Position numbers and translations under genes: made by a program. The notes beneath the pieces were generated by a model, which worked only from the letters and a program-made list of their open reading frames with translations, did no database searches and had not been told where the DNA came from. A stretch of DNA of 64,000 nt from Paraspadella gotoi (taxonomy: Eukaryota > Chaetognatha): the NCBI GenBank assembly GCA_051294375.1, contig CM119268.1, positions 5,254,496-5,318,495 on the forward strand, given 5' to 3'. Every line of letters starts with the position of its first letter. Positions within the stretch are counted from its first letter, which is position 1. Shown piece after piece: positions 36,240 through 47,376 of the stretch.

Positions 36240-36640
36240 CGTCTTTCAACGATGGGGGATTTGATTCTCGCAATCGGCGCGTCATCACCCAAAAATCGCT
36301 CTATTACTCCCCGGCCGAAAATAACGCGCAACCTCGATGCGGAGTCGACGCCGACTATCTCAGATCAGCGCCTTTTACGAAGGCTGCATCTTGCATTTTC
36401 TGCGCTAAAGAATCACCTCGCCTTTCTCAGTGCAACTTGTATCGGCGATGGACTCTGATATAAAAAAAATGTTCGTCTTCAAGAGAAGATTGTGTTTCAC
36501 AGCTTGCCTGAAGCCTGGACATACGTTCTTCGACACTGCCAACTCACTGCGACCGCGCGTCGTGATGGACCGCCACCATTCGGTGCTGCATGACTGGCCT
36601 GGATCTCAACGCCGCACGAGAATGAACACTACAATATCGG
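36240..36640 (+). pseudogene. Broken Gag zinc-knuckle fragment (BEL/Pao-like)
   Basis: In shifting frames the sequence shows a CIFCAK...SQCNLY block, then a basic stretch and RRLCF.ACLKPGH, then a histidine pair and leucine-histidine (HHSVLH). This order of CCHC-like knuckles is characteristic of BEL/Pao Gag. Stops and frame changes break it, so no protein is made. It lies between the two LTRs. I identified it from remembered family pattern, not a search. Confidence 0.6.
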
Positions 36641-36947
36641 CGGACGGGAAAATCCTAGTCCAGATGATACCGCTCCAAAGATACAACGGCAATCCAAAAA
36701 TACATCGATATGAATTTGTTTGAATATTTTCTTTTTATTTCTTCTTTTTTTTCTCTCTCTCTCTTTCTAATTTGTTTAAAATGATTTAGTAATTCGACTT
36801 ATTCGGATCAGGCTTTAACGAAATCATTTAATTTTAAAATGTTCATTCATTGAATATTTAGGATTTTGATTTTAAGTTACATACGGGTTCGGCGGATTTC
36901 TTTTATTTTCTTTAGAGTAAAAATGTACCATTTTACTGCATCGGGGG

Positions 36948-37354
36948 TGAAAGGAGAAATCGCCTCGTTATTTGTATCATGTTTAGGGTCATTATTTCTC
37001 TTCTCTCTTATCTTTCGGCCCGTTTGGACGTCACAACATCTGGTCATTTGAACCTTACTTTCATAATTTTTGTGATCGACTTTTCAGTTGTTTTTAGAAC
37101 CACTCTTTGGAAAAACTCGTGCTCCGTCTGAAAACGTTATTTTTACGGGTTTCGCGACTTGATATTGTCACGATTTTTGTCTCCTTTTGCTTACGATTTG
37201 TCACTAACCAAAGAATTAGACGTGGGCATTTTGTTCTCGCCGTTGTACTTTTTACTAGATATTTAGTCAGCAAAACTCTTTGTCAAAAGCTCTTTTGGAC
37301 GGGCAACCCAACGAACGCCAACCGAAAGCGTGGAGACTCGGAAATTTCTCTACA
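36948..37354 (+). repeat. 3' LTR
   Basis: Direct repeat of 35466-35882. A short run of G (CGGGGG) just before its TG could be the end of a polypurine tract. The right end abuts (GA)n. Confidence 0.65.
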
Positions 37355-37369
37355 GAGAGAGAGAGAGAA

Positions 37370-38394
37370 TGAGAGAGAAAAGAAAGAAATCATAATGGCA
37401 GCAGCCAGAAGCGCAGGAGAAAAGATGAGAAAAGAGAAGCCCCTGCGAGCCAGCTGCAGACTCGTTTTTTTCCCTATGATTATGATCAAGTGAATAGGGG
37501 AAAGAGAGAGGTGGAGGAGAGAGACATTGTAATTTAAGAAAAAAGAAGAGACAGAGAAATATGAAAATAAAAAGCAGAAAATTGTGTGAAAACGTACAAA
37601 CATATTTAATAACTGTTCAGACTCAATTTAAGCAACATCGATGTGAGAGCTGTATATTAAATTTTTCACTTCATAAACCCAAAATTTAATCATAAAAATG
37701 CGATCTATAATTTGGAACGCCGACGACCTTCGTCAGTAATAATAGTAACGAGAATAAAATGATAGTTGATAACAATTCATTGAACGTCAATTAAAAGGAT
37801 AAAAACGTCGTTTTTAGTTCTTGGCTTGAAATTCGAAGAGAAAACTTAACAAAGTAAGGAGGTCAATTAGAGTCACCAGAAACATATTATTGTTGAAAAA
37901 TATACAATTAATGTCTAGAGAAAAGTTTTGAAATGAATTTCAACAACGATTATTTGAATTGACATTCATTTTTACAACTTTTCTCTAAATCTCAACCACA
38001 ACGAAACGATTATTATTGAGAAAATTTTTTTGCCTCTCTCTGTTCATTACGCCAGGAAAAAATGTAAGAGATGTGGAGAAGCAACAAACTAAGGAAAATG
38101 TGGGGAGAGAGCCAGAGAAAAGAGCGATGAAGCCGGTTATTTTTCGCGAGTCATTCGCACGCTAGACCCGCGGACGATCGCCCGTCGAAGAAGAAGAGGA
38201 TCTCGCTCATTTTTCAGAGCACCGATGCGGAATGACCTCCGACCTTCGAACCTGCGGTAGAGAAAGAGGAGCGGACAGAGAGAAGCCTTTTGTTACTACC
38301 GCGGCTCGGTCGATTGTCGACCACCCCATGCTCCTCTCTCTCCCCTCTTCTCCCACTCTCTCTTCCACTCTTTCACATTTCTTTCGACTCTCCC
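37370..38394. other. Unique AT-rich intronic sequence; no gene seen
   Basis: No splice-flanked open frame or recognisable motif apart from short GA tracts. Confidence 0.5.
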
Positions 38395-38473
38395 TTTCCC
38401 TCCATTACTCAAGCGTTGAGCCCGGCCTCTCCCACCGGCTTCAAGCAAAAAAAATATGTATTGACGTTCCTTC

Positions 38474-38504
<31 letters not shown>

Positions 38505-38506
38505 CT

Positions 38507-38556
<50 letters not shown>

Positions 38557-38661
38557 AAAAAGAAAATTTTTGTATTTTATCTACGAAATCCGAGGATTAT
38601 CCGGGTATATAAAAATCATCTGGCTTCAAGGAATTTATTCAGCGGGGCCCGGCGCATTTAG

Positions 38662-38715
<54 letters not shown>

Positions 38716-39279
38716 CTCTCTCTCTCCTTCCGTTTGTCCACGCTTTTTCGCCTTCACTGGGCGTTAAATGCGCTAAGGCCAGCGACGATTTTAAAGAAAA
38801 TCCCTTATCCAATGACAGTCCAGTTAAATTTTTATCTTCATTCGATCTATAATGACAGTAACTCTATGACATTTTCTTTCTCATTTTTTTCATCAAAAAC
38901 TGCCTACATCAAGTAATAGTTCTGCTTAATTTGGTTTACTTTAAGAGAAAATTAGTCATTTGATTACTTTTTCTCTCTTGTACATTGAAACCTTGAGTTA
39001 ACGAAAAACTAAATGCCGTAAAAACGTAACCAAAAAAACTCTAAACGAAAACAGAGAAGGCGAAAAATCGTTTGAAAAAACAACGGGACCAAAGAAGCGG
39101 AAAAAAAAAGAAAAAGCTGTTTTGGTTTTTTTGTTTCTGTTCTCTCAGCTTTTTCTGTTTTTCGTTTTTTCTTCATCTCGCATCCAATCGATGCGGAGGG
39201 GAAATTTCGAGGTAATCCTCCCAGGGTAGAGAGCAGAGAGGAGAGAGATGAGAGAGAGAGAGAGAGAGAGAAGGAGAGA

Positions 39280-39322
<43 letters not shown>

Positions 39323-39625
39323 CTTCCTAATGCGGATTATTCCACTGCGTTTTGCGGCGTTCTCGTATCTCTCTCTCTCTCTCTTCCTCCTCTCTCCTCT
39401 CTCTCATGTCTCTCTCTCCTCTCTACTCTCTCTCTCTGTCCGCGCATAATTATCTATCGAGAAATTATTAACACCACCGAGACATGAAGGGGGCGGTTGA
39501 AGAGACGGACGCTGGCTCGAAGATTTTTGACAGGTTCGCGTCGTCGCGTCTTGTGTCGTGCAATCATCATCGCCGCACGATACTGTAAATTCTGTATCGA
39601 CGCTTCCAGTTGAAAACACGGATTT
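38395..39625 (+). repeat. Second copy of 31690-32888
   Basis: Same order of CT tracts and unique words as 31690-32888, with indels. It continues into the 39.6 kb block where the first copy meets a gap. Confidence 0.75.
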
Positions 39626-40600
39626 TTCTCTCGTGTGGGTATTTCTCTTTCTTTTTGTTTAGAATGTACCTCTCTCTGTTATGGCTTTGATATTTGTGTT
39701 TTATTGTTCGTTGTCTTTTCTTTCCTAATATCTCGTCTTCGCTACGCCGTTCCTTTGTTGTTGTTTACTCCGGTGGTCTTTGTCAGTCTCTCTGTCATCG
39801 TTTAAGTCAGTCACTGTAGTCATAGAATTAAGAACAAGTTAAAACAAAAAACGAATACCGAATATAAATGAAAACAAAGAAATTAATTCATTTTTTTATT
39901 AGTTTCGTCAAAATCACACACAACTATGGACGGTAGAATTATTTTAAAGATTATTTTTAAAATTATTTTTGATCCCTTTTAACCCAATCAAATTTACATA
40001 AGAGAATTTAATATCTATACGCTCATAATAATTTTTTTATTTCTGAGAAAAACTAAACGAATTAACAGTTAATTTTAAGCGAACAAGCGTACCATTAACA
40101 TCTGTACTTAGCATTTCCGGCATAGACAAACTATAAATTTCTGTCCCCTTTAAACTGAGTGATATCATTTGTTCTCTGATCATCATGACCATACATTTTC
40201 TAAATCTCCACCTCACTTCCCCTCTTCCCTTCCCTCTTCATTCCAGTGGCCCCCCGAAAACAACGACAGAGACGAACGACCTTCATCGGCGGGAGTTGGA
40301 CAGTCTTTGGACTCTCCTCTTCTCGAAACCGCGTATAATTCGACATCTCAGCGCGGAGGACAGTCGCGCTCAAATTAATACCGATCGAGAGTTAGGTAAG
40401 GAGACGAGAGAGAGGTGGCGCTTGGAGAGTGGGAGATGGTTGTCATGAGGCTGGGGCTGGGGAGATTAAGAATTGTGACGCGGAATTTGATCGTCGTGGT
40501 GTATATGAAATCGGGTACATTCAATAGATTTCCATCTCATTCAATAAATAACACTATCTATGTCCTAATTTGCGCAGAGAGGCAGTATGGATAGAGAAAA
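39626..40600 (+). repeat. Indel-rich direct copy of 40619-41720
   Basis: GATTTTTCTCTCGTGTGGGTATTTC starts the block, as GATTTTTCTCTCGTGGGGTATTTC does at 40619. It follows through the AAAACGAATACGAATA-like area, the CTGAGTGATATCATTTG arm, the homeobox exon and its donor. Confidence 0.8.
40247..40395 (+). pseudogene. Broken copy of the Otx homeobox exon (probable assembly duplicate)
   Basis: It keeps a TTCCAG acceptor, the TGGCCCCCCGAAAACAACGA start and a GTTAGGTAAGG donor, but frameshifts inside the homeobox break the homeodomain. Its value is that it shows the acceptor and first three exon bases hidden by the gap in the intact copy. Confidence 0.75.
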
Positions 40601-41159
40601 GACATCACATAACATACTGATTTTTCTCTCGTGGGGTATTTCTCTTTCTTTTTTGTTTAGAATGTACCTCTCTGTTTTGTCGTCTTATTTTGTGGTTTTG
40701 TTGTTCCCGTTGTCTTTTTCTTTTTGCCCGTAATATTGATTCGTTTTTCGCTCGCCCGTTCCTCTGGTTGTGTTTTTTCTCCGGATGGTCTTTTGTCAGT
40801 CTCTCTGTTGTTTAATGTGTCAGTCATGTGTCATAGAAATTAAGAAAGGTTACAAACCAAAAAAAACGAATACGAATAATAAAATCGCAAAACAAAGAAA
40901 TTAATTCTTTTTTTATTAGTTTAGTCAAAATCACACAAATATGGACGGGAGAGATTATTTTTAAAGTATTTTAAAATTATTTTTGATCCTTTTACATCAA
41001 ATTTACATACAGAATTTTATTCTATACGTCATAATAATTTTTTTCATTTCTGAGAAAAACTAACCAATTAACCAGTTAATTTTAAGCCGAACAGTGAACA
41101 AGCGTGCTATGTATATCTGTACTTAGATTCCGGATAGACAAACTATAAATTTTAAGTCC

Positions 41160-41206
41160 AATGATATCACTCAGTATTTAAGGCTTAAATACTGAGTGAT
41201 ATCATT
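41160..41206. repeat. 47-bp near-perfect palindrome upstream of homeobox exon
   Basis: Two 23-base arms, AATGATATCACTCAGTATT-TAAG and its exact complement, flank one central base. It ends 10 bases before gap 41217-41401. The indel-rich duplicate keeps only the right arm (near 40155). It could be a true cruciform or fold-back site, or a strand-switch artefact. Confidence 0.7.
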
Positions 41207-41398
41207 TGATCTCTCGNNNNNNNNNNNNNNNNNNNNNNNNNNNNNNNNNNNNNNNNNNNNNNNNNNNNNNNNNNNNNNNNNNNNNNNNNNNNNNNNNNNN
41301 NNNNNNNNNNNNNNNNNNNNNNNNNNNNNNNNNNNNNNNNNNNNNNNNNNNNNNNNNNNNNNNNNNNNNNNNNNNNNNNNNNNNNNNNNNNNNNNNNN

Positions 41399-41780
<382 letters not shown>

Positions 41781-42368
41781 TACATTATTTTCGAAAGTGA
41801 TTAGTTCTTTTTTTTTTCCGTTGGACCACTGGGTCCTTGTTTCGTGAGCGAATTCCCGAATGTGATTCTCACAAAATGAGCAGGTTTACTGAAGTGACGA
41901 GTTTAAAAATCCAATGTCGCGATTGTATGAAACCAACTTCGCCTGTCGCGAGTTCAAAGTCTTTCGTTGTTTTGCGCAAAAAAGTCGAGGAAAACGATTG
42001 ACTTCCGATCACAAAAAAAAACAAAAAGGGAATCGATCTCCGCCTCGAGGTGTATTTTCTTCTTTCTCTAAAACACTCCCTCTCTTACTCTCTCTCTCTG
42101 CTCCTCACTCTGCTCCTCTCTCTTCTCTCTCTCGACTCTACTCTCTCTCTTCTCCTCTCTCTTTCTTCCTTCGCTCCACTCCCTTCCCGCTTCACTCTTT
42201 TTCACCTTCCCTGCAACAAGCAACCATGGATTCATGTCAAAGCTCAGATATTCGTGTCATGTTCTCCACCCTCCTCCAGAAAAACTATTTTCGTGTTATC
42301 CTTCAAAACAAACAAGATTAAGTTTCTAATCCCAGGAGTTTTTTTCCCTTCCCACATGTCTCTTCTCG

Positions 42369-42421
<53 letters not shown>

Positions 42422-42689
42422 CACTCTGAAGGAAGCAAAAAAAAAAAAGTCATGGCTAAAAAATGTTTCGGTTCTGGTTTTTCGAAAAAAGACTCCGCGT
42501 CGGTAAATTCCACCTTTTTAATGCATTAAGGACGAACCCTCATCCCTATTTAGAAATACTTCGCGTTTCACGAATCAGTGGGGCCGCCACGAACATATCT
42601 CCTCATCTCCTCTCTCTCGTCACTCTCTCTCTCTCTCTCCTCTCATCTCGTCTCTCCTCATCTCTCTCTCTCTCTCTCTCTCTTTCTCA

Positions 42690-42850
42690 GATCAAAGGAT
42701 TCGACGGCCGTCCGTTACCCGAGAGTTACGCGTCCCCGCGACTAAACGCCGACCAAATGAAACCTTCTGAGTTCCGCTCGGCCGCCGACCAATCAGCGCC
42801 AGCGCGGACGGCCTGGCGACTGCGGCCGGCCTGCTTTTATATACCGAAAA
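42690..42850 (+). promoter_or_regulatory. Promoter-like block: GC-rich DNA, CCAAT box and TATA box
   Basis: A GC-rich, CpG-rich stretch contains CGACCAATCAGCG (CCAAT at 42789) and, 45 bases on, GCTTTTATATACCG (TATA-like element at about 42836). The spacing is right for a core promoter firing near 42865-42870. It lies in the intron between homeobox and terminal exons, so it could drive a nested or antisense-independent transcript. No gene start is recognised downstream. Confidence 0.4.
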
Positions 42851-43064
42851 TCAAAATGAAGCAATGAAGAGGGCAAACGTCAAACCTGACAGCTCGGCGT
42901 TCAGGGCCTGAATTGACAGGCGGGAACGCAACCTGGGTCGGGTAGAGAGAGAGAGACGAAGAGAGAGAGAGGGGGTAGGGAAGGAGGAGAGGTAGGGAGT
43001 TTAAAGCAGAATCCGCAATACTCCCAACTATCAATCCAGTTTAAATCTCCTTTTAATTAGTTCT

Positions 43065-44110
43065 ATGGTAGCAATTCGTTTCTTTCGTTTGTTCTTCTTC
43101 TTTCTTCTTTTTTCTTTCTTTCTTGTCTTCTTATGCTTTCTTATCTTCTCCCTTACTTTTTCTTACTTTTTCTTTCATCTTTCTATCTTTCTTTCTTTCT
43201 CTTCTTTTTCTATCTTTGCTTTATTCTTTTCTTCCCGTTTCACTAATTTAATATTTTTGTTATTTTAATCTTTTTCAGTTTTTTACATAGTTTTTTTTCT
43301 GTTCTTTGTTTTGTTTTTTATTTTGCTTTTAACTTTTCTGAGTCGCAAATGTGTGAATAAGACGAGTGAAAACGTCTTGCTTTGTGCGCAGCATTCTCCT
43401 CTGTCTTCGTTTTCATCTTCTGCTCTCTCTCTGCTCTCTCTCACCTCTCTCTTCTCTCTCTCTCTCTCTCGTCTCTCAAGTGTCGACGTCCTCGATAATT
43501 GGCTCTTAATCACGTCGGGTGATGTTCTTCTCGCGTCGGTGTTCTCTTTGTCCGTTTTCTCGTTTTTTTGTAGTGAGGAGAGAGGGAGAGAGGGATGAGA
43601 GGAGAGGAGACGGAGGAGAGAGAGAGAGAGGAGAAGAGAGAGGAAGAGAGGAGTAAGAGAGAGAGATCGCAAGCGAGGGAGAAAGGTCGAATTTGGATTT
43701 GAAACATAGATCGAGAGGGGTCGGGTCAATCGCTGCGGTTCGTCCATCGGTCGTCGTCCGGCGAATCGTTGTATGATCCGGTCACGAGGCGGTATCGAAA
43801 AAAAACGAATTATTCCAAAAGAACAAGGAAGGAAGGGGAAAAGAGAAATGAGGAAAGAAATGATGGGGAAGACAGAGAGATGGGAGAGAACGGAGAGAGA
43901 GAGAGAGAGAGAAACGGAATTGACGAGAAGAGAGATAGAGGAGATGGGAGAGAGGAGAAGAGAAGAGAGGAGGGAAGCGAGAGACACAGAGAGAGAGAGA
44001 AGAGAGACAAGAACGAGCAGGTAGAGAGAGAGAGAGAAGAGAGCAGAGAGGAGAGAGAGAGAGAGAGAGAGAGAGAAGGAGAGAGAGAGAGAGAGAGAGA
44101 GGAAAAGAGA
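43065..44110. repeat. Pyrimidine and purine simple-repeat field in second Otx intron
   Basis: CTTTCTTT-type sequence at 43070-43300, CT tracts at 43420-43475 and GA-rich tracts at 43570-43680 and 43810-44105. The long open frames here, such as 43283-43987 on the - strand, are products of this bias. Confidence 0.75.
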
Positions 44111-44359
44111 TATTGTTCGACTCGAAAATCTATTTCACAAAATCTACTGTAGTTATTTTAGTTTCGCGTCAGTGAAATCAATGAACTGCATTTGGGAAAT
44201 CACTCTTGTTTAATTTTGAAAATGACTAAACAGAGATTGTATAACCGAATCACCCTAATCAACCTTGTGTCTTAATTGATATTAATTAAATTTAACTAAT
44301 TGCAACAGTTCAAAAAATATTATGTACCACTTCTTCAATCACTCTTAGAGTTAATAACC

Positions 44360-44465
44360 AAGACAGTCTTTCTTACAAGCTTGCAGGTTCCTGCTATTAT
44401 ATTATTTTAACCCACCATCCAAAGCGCAATATAGCTTATTTATTGATTAAATAAATAATTCCTTA
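44360..44465 (-). mobile_element. Short interspersed repeat family, copy 4 (reverse, partial)
   Basis: Read on the - strand: ATTATTTATTTAATCAATAAATAAGCTATATTGCG, then a TGGTGGGTT and CCTGCAAGCTTGTAAG series, matching copy 1 and 49.9 kb words. It lies 50 bases before the terminal Otx exon. Confidence 0.5.
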
Positions 44466-44514
44466 TCAAATACTAATTAATAATCTTTCCCCTTTTTCCT
44501 TCCCTCCCAAAAAG

Positions 44515-45735
44515 GTCTGGTTCAAAAACCGTCGCGCCAAATGTCGACAACAACAACAACAAGCCCAACAGAGTTCCGTCTCGTCTTCGGCCGCTTCCGG
44601 CGCCACGAGTCCCGGCGCGGGCGGCGTCAAACCGACCGGCTTAACGTCGTCGTCATCGACGTCGGCGTCTTCGTCCAACCCATCGTCGTCGTCATCGTCG
44701 TCGTCGTCGACGAAGCCGAAGATTAAGATCGAAACTTCGCCGATTCCTAAACCTTCGCCTCTTTCCCTCAACGGAAGCGCTTCCTCTCCCGGCGTCGCTT
44801 CCGCTCTTTCCGGCAACAACGCCTCCTCATCTATCGGCGGATCTCTCGGCGTCGGCGTTTCCGGCTTGACCTCCTCCGCCGATCCGGCCTCCGTTTCCGG
44901 CACGCCCACACCCCCAATGACCCACCTGAGCGCCGGAACGGGCAGCGCCGGCAGCAGCCCAAATCCCATGACGCCAACTCATTCCCTGGCGACCGGCGGC
45001 GGCGGAGGCGGTCTCTACCCGGTCAGCTCCTGCGGCGGCGCCGGCGTGGGCGGCGCCTCGTCTCCCGCGGCGGCGTACAAAGCGCCATCTATGTCGTCCT
45101 TCTCCTCCGCCGCCAACAGCATTTGGTCGCCCGCCTCTATGGGTCCGCTAGGCGGCGCTCATCACCACGCCTCCTCCGACATCGTCTCGCAAATGACGGC
45201 GGCATCGTCAGGCGCCGCCGCCGTCGCCGCCAACTGCATGCAACAGCGGGCCGCCGCCGGTTCGGCCGCGGCCGCCGCCGCCGCCGCTGCAGCCGCCGCT
45301 TCCTCCTCTCCCTGGTATTCGCCGCCGTCTAACGGCTACTCTCATCATCATCATCATCATCATCCTCATCATTCGAATCATCATCATCATCACGGAGCCA
45401 ACGGGCAGGGAACTTCCGCCGCCTCCTCAGCCGCCGCCGCCGCCGCCGCCGCCAACAGTTACTACGGTACCATGGACTACATGAGCGGCGCCTCGGCTTC
45501 GCCAATGTCAGCGCCGCTAGGAATGTCCACGAACTCTTACCATCAAACCGGCGTAGGCGGCGGCGTCGGCGGTGGCGTCGGCGGCGTCGGTCTAGGCGGC
45601 GTCGGCAACGTCGGCATGGCGCCCTCGGGTTCGCCCAATATGTCGGCCACGGATTACGACTACAAACATTCGACGCTCGATTTCAAAGCCGCCGCCGATC
45701 AAATCTCAGCTTGGCCCAAGTTTCAAGTCCTTTGA
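44515..45735 (+). CDS. otx: Otx terminal exon (homeodomain 47-60 and C-terminal domain)
   Basis: Starts after an AAAAAG acceptor with VWFKNRRAKCRQQQQQ, completing the homeodomain; Lys50 is the bicoid-class specificity residue and Asn51 the base-contacting residue. 406 codons then a TGA. Family marks follow in order: a Gln run, Ser tracts, IKIE (near residue 163 of the 499-residue protein, fits the SUMO consensus), SIWSPASMGPLG (the Otx WSPA motif), CMQQR, SYYGTMDYMSG, DYDYKHSTLDF and the C-terminal WPKFQVL. The usual tail is WKFQVL, so a Pro is inserted. Ala, His (7+2+5) and Gly/Val tracts enlarge the protein relative to vertebrate Otx. GC content is far above the flanks. Confidence 0.98.
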   Translation, partial: VWFKNRRAKCRQQQQQAQQSSVSSSAASGATSPGAGGVKPTGLTSSSSTSASSSNPSSSSSSSSSTKPKIKIETSPIPKPSPLSLNGSASSPGVASALSGNNASSSIGGSLGVGVSGLTSSADPASVSGTPTPPMTHLSAGTGSAGSSPNPMTPTHSLATGGGGGGLYPVSSCGGAGVGGASSPAAAYKAPSMSSFSSAANSIWSPASMGPLGGAHHHASSDIVSQMTAASSGAAAVAANCMQQRAAAGSAAAAAAAAAAAASSSPWYSPPSNGYSHHHHHHHPHHSNHHHHHGANGQGTSAASSAAAAAAAANSYYGTMDYMSGASASPMSAPLGMSTNSYHQTGVGGGVGGGVGGVGLGGVGNVGMAPSGSPNMSATDYDYKHSTLDFKAAADQISAWPKFQVL

Positions 45736-46275
45736 GTTTTGAGATGGGGTTGATTGGAGAAGAGGAGCAAGTGATTGGAAGTGATTGGAGAGAAAGAGGA
45801 AGTGATTGGGAGAAAATAGAGGAAGTGATTGGTTGTGTATTGGAGAGAATGAGGAATTGATTGGAAGAGAAAGAGGAAGTGATTTGTGGGTGATTGGAGA
45901 CGGAAGAGATTTGGTGGTGATTGGGAGAGAAAGAGGAAGTGATTGGTTGGTGATGGAGACAAAGAGTAGAGTTATTGGTGGTGATTGGAGAGAATGAGGA
46001 AGTATTTGGAGAAAAAGAGGAAGTGATTGGAAGTTGCTTGGAGAGAAAGTGATTGGTGTGATTGGAGATAATGAGGAAGTGATTGGTGGTGATTGGAGAC
46101 AAAGAGGAAGTGATTGGTGGTGATTGGAGACAAAGAGGAAAGTGATTTGGTGGTGATTGGAGACAAAGAGGAAGTGATGGTGGTTTGGTGAGAGGAAAGA
46201 GGAAGTGATTGGTGGTGATTGGAGTAGAAAGGAAGTGATTGTGTGATGTGAGAGAAAGAGGAAGTGATTGAAGAG
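45736..46275 (+). repeat. Minisatellite immediately after the Otx stop codon
   Basis: About 540 bases of imperfect 15 to 35 base units, GAAGTGATTGGTGGTGATTGGAGACAAAGAG and shorter forms, beginning about 15 bases after the stop. It would lie in the 3' UTR. The units contain repeated GATTGG (inverted CCAAT). The - strand reading frame here is repeat-derived. Confidence 0.85.
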
Positions 46276-46480
46276 TCAACGATCTTCTTCAGTGACGAAG
46301 AATTTTTAAATCTTTTACTCTATCCTTTTCCTCCTCCTCCTCCTCCTCCTCATATTCCTCCTCTTCCTCTTCCTCCTCCTAAGTTCTTCATTCCAAAATT
46401 GACCTCACCTCCACCCTTACCCTTTCCCTTTCGTCAATTGTCCAACACAGCAGCATTCGTGTTCCCCCCTCTTGCCTCTC

Positions 46481-46565
<85 letters not shown>

Positions 46566-46990
46566 TTCACTCACTTCTTTCAAGATTTATATCTTTTAAT
46601 CTCGAGTTTAAAGCAATGTTAAATCGTTTTTTAAAAAAAGGATTCCGTAATCTATTACTTATCTTTTCTTTATATGTTAAAAAAAAAAACAATTTTTCTA
46701 TGTCAATTTTCGTTGCTTTTTTAACTTTCTGTGACTTTTCGTTGCGTTGAAAATTTAAAAAGAAATTTTTTGTTTTTAAATTCTTAACATTGTCTCTAAT
46801 TTGATAAATTACTCGTGTTTACAAAACAAAACCAAACAAACAAACAAAAAACGAACCACCGCTTAAGTCTCGATTTCATTGCGACTGCACAATTTTTCCC
46901 AGTACCCTTTGCCTCCCGCGTCCCTCCGAATTTCCTGTTTATCGAATTCTCTCTCTCTTCTTCTCTCTCTCTCTCTCTCCTCTCTCTCTC

Positions 46991-47032
<42 letters not shown>

Positions 47033-47151
47033 CTTTTGTTTGTTGTAGTCAAAACAAAACTAAATTCGTTGTTTCGGGTTAAAACCAGGTAAAAAATTAG
47101 CGAATTGCCAAGACAATTATTACAATGAAAATGTTGATTTCTCTCTCTCCT

Positions 47152-47228
<77 letters not shown>

Positions 47229-47370
47229 GTTTCTCCCTCTATTTTAGTTTGTTAGCTCCTCTCTTCTCTCTCCTCTCTCCCCGTTATATATTTTTTTTCA
47301 ATGTAAAGTATAAATTTAGTCTCCTGTTTCTTGTTCTTCTTCCCTCTTTAATTTTCTTGTCTCCCGCCTA

Positions 47371-47376
47371 AATAAA
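47371..47376 (+). terminator. Candidate polyadenylation signal AATAAA
   Basis: A good AATAAA on the + strand past the Otx stop; another lies at 47493. Either would give a 3' UTR of about 1.7 kb. No further support. Confidence 0.25.

Larger units (their letters stand above)
35466..37354 (+). mobile_element. Decayed LTR retrotransposon (BEL/Pao-like) in a GA microsatellite
   Basis: Two direct repeats of 417 and 407 bases, each starting TGAA and ending CTACA, flank a 1.07-kb interior with remains of a Gag zinc-knuckle region. (GA)n lies directly outside both ends (35451-35465 and 37355-37368), as expected if the element landed in one GA tract; GAGAG on each side would be the 5-bp target duplication, although inside a GA repeat this cannot be proven. 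The interior is far too short for pol, so this is a deleted copy. The alternative is another assembly duplication, but the TG...CA ends and Gag remnant favour an element. Confidence 0.65.
16869..41398 (+). other. otx: Otx first large intron (24.5 kb as assembled)
   Basis: It is bounded by the GTAAGT donor at 16869 and an acceptor hidden in gap 41217-41401. The duplicate exon at 40247 preserves a TTCCAG acceptor. The intron holds many N gaps, GA/CT and GTC repeats, a decayed LTR element and several duplicated segments. True length is probably shorter, because a good part is duplicate sequence. Confidence 0.7.

Noticed and set aside
43283-43987. 234-residue - strand open frame in the second Otx intron
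   Set aside because: Ser/Leu and Arg/Glu composition from CT and GA tracts; no domain or splice evidence.
44466-44969. Antisense open frame opposite the terminal Otx exon
   Set aside because: Shadow of the GC-rich, low-complexity Otx coding frame; the sense frame holds all family motifs.
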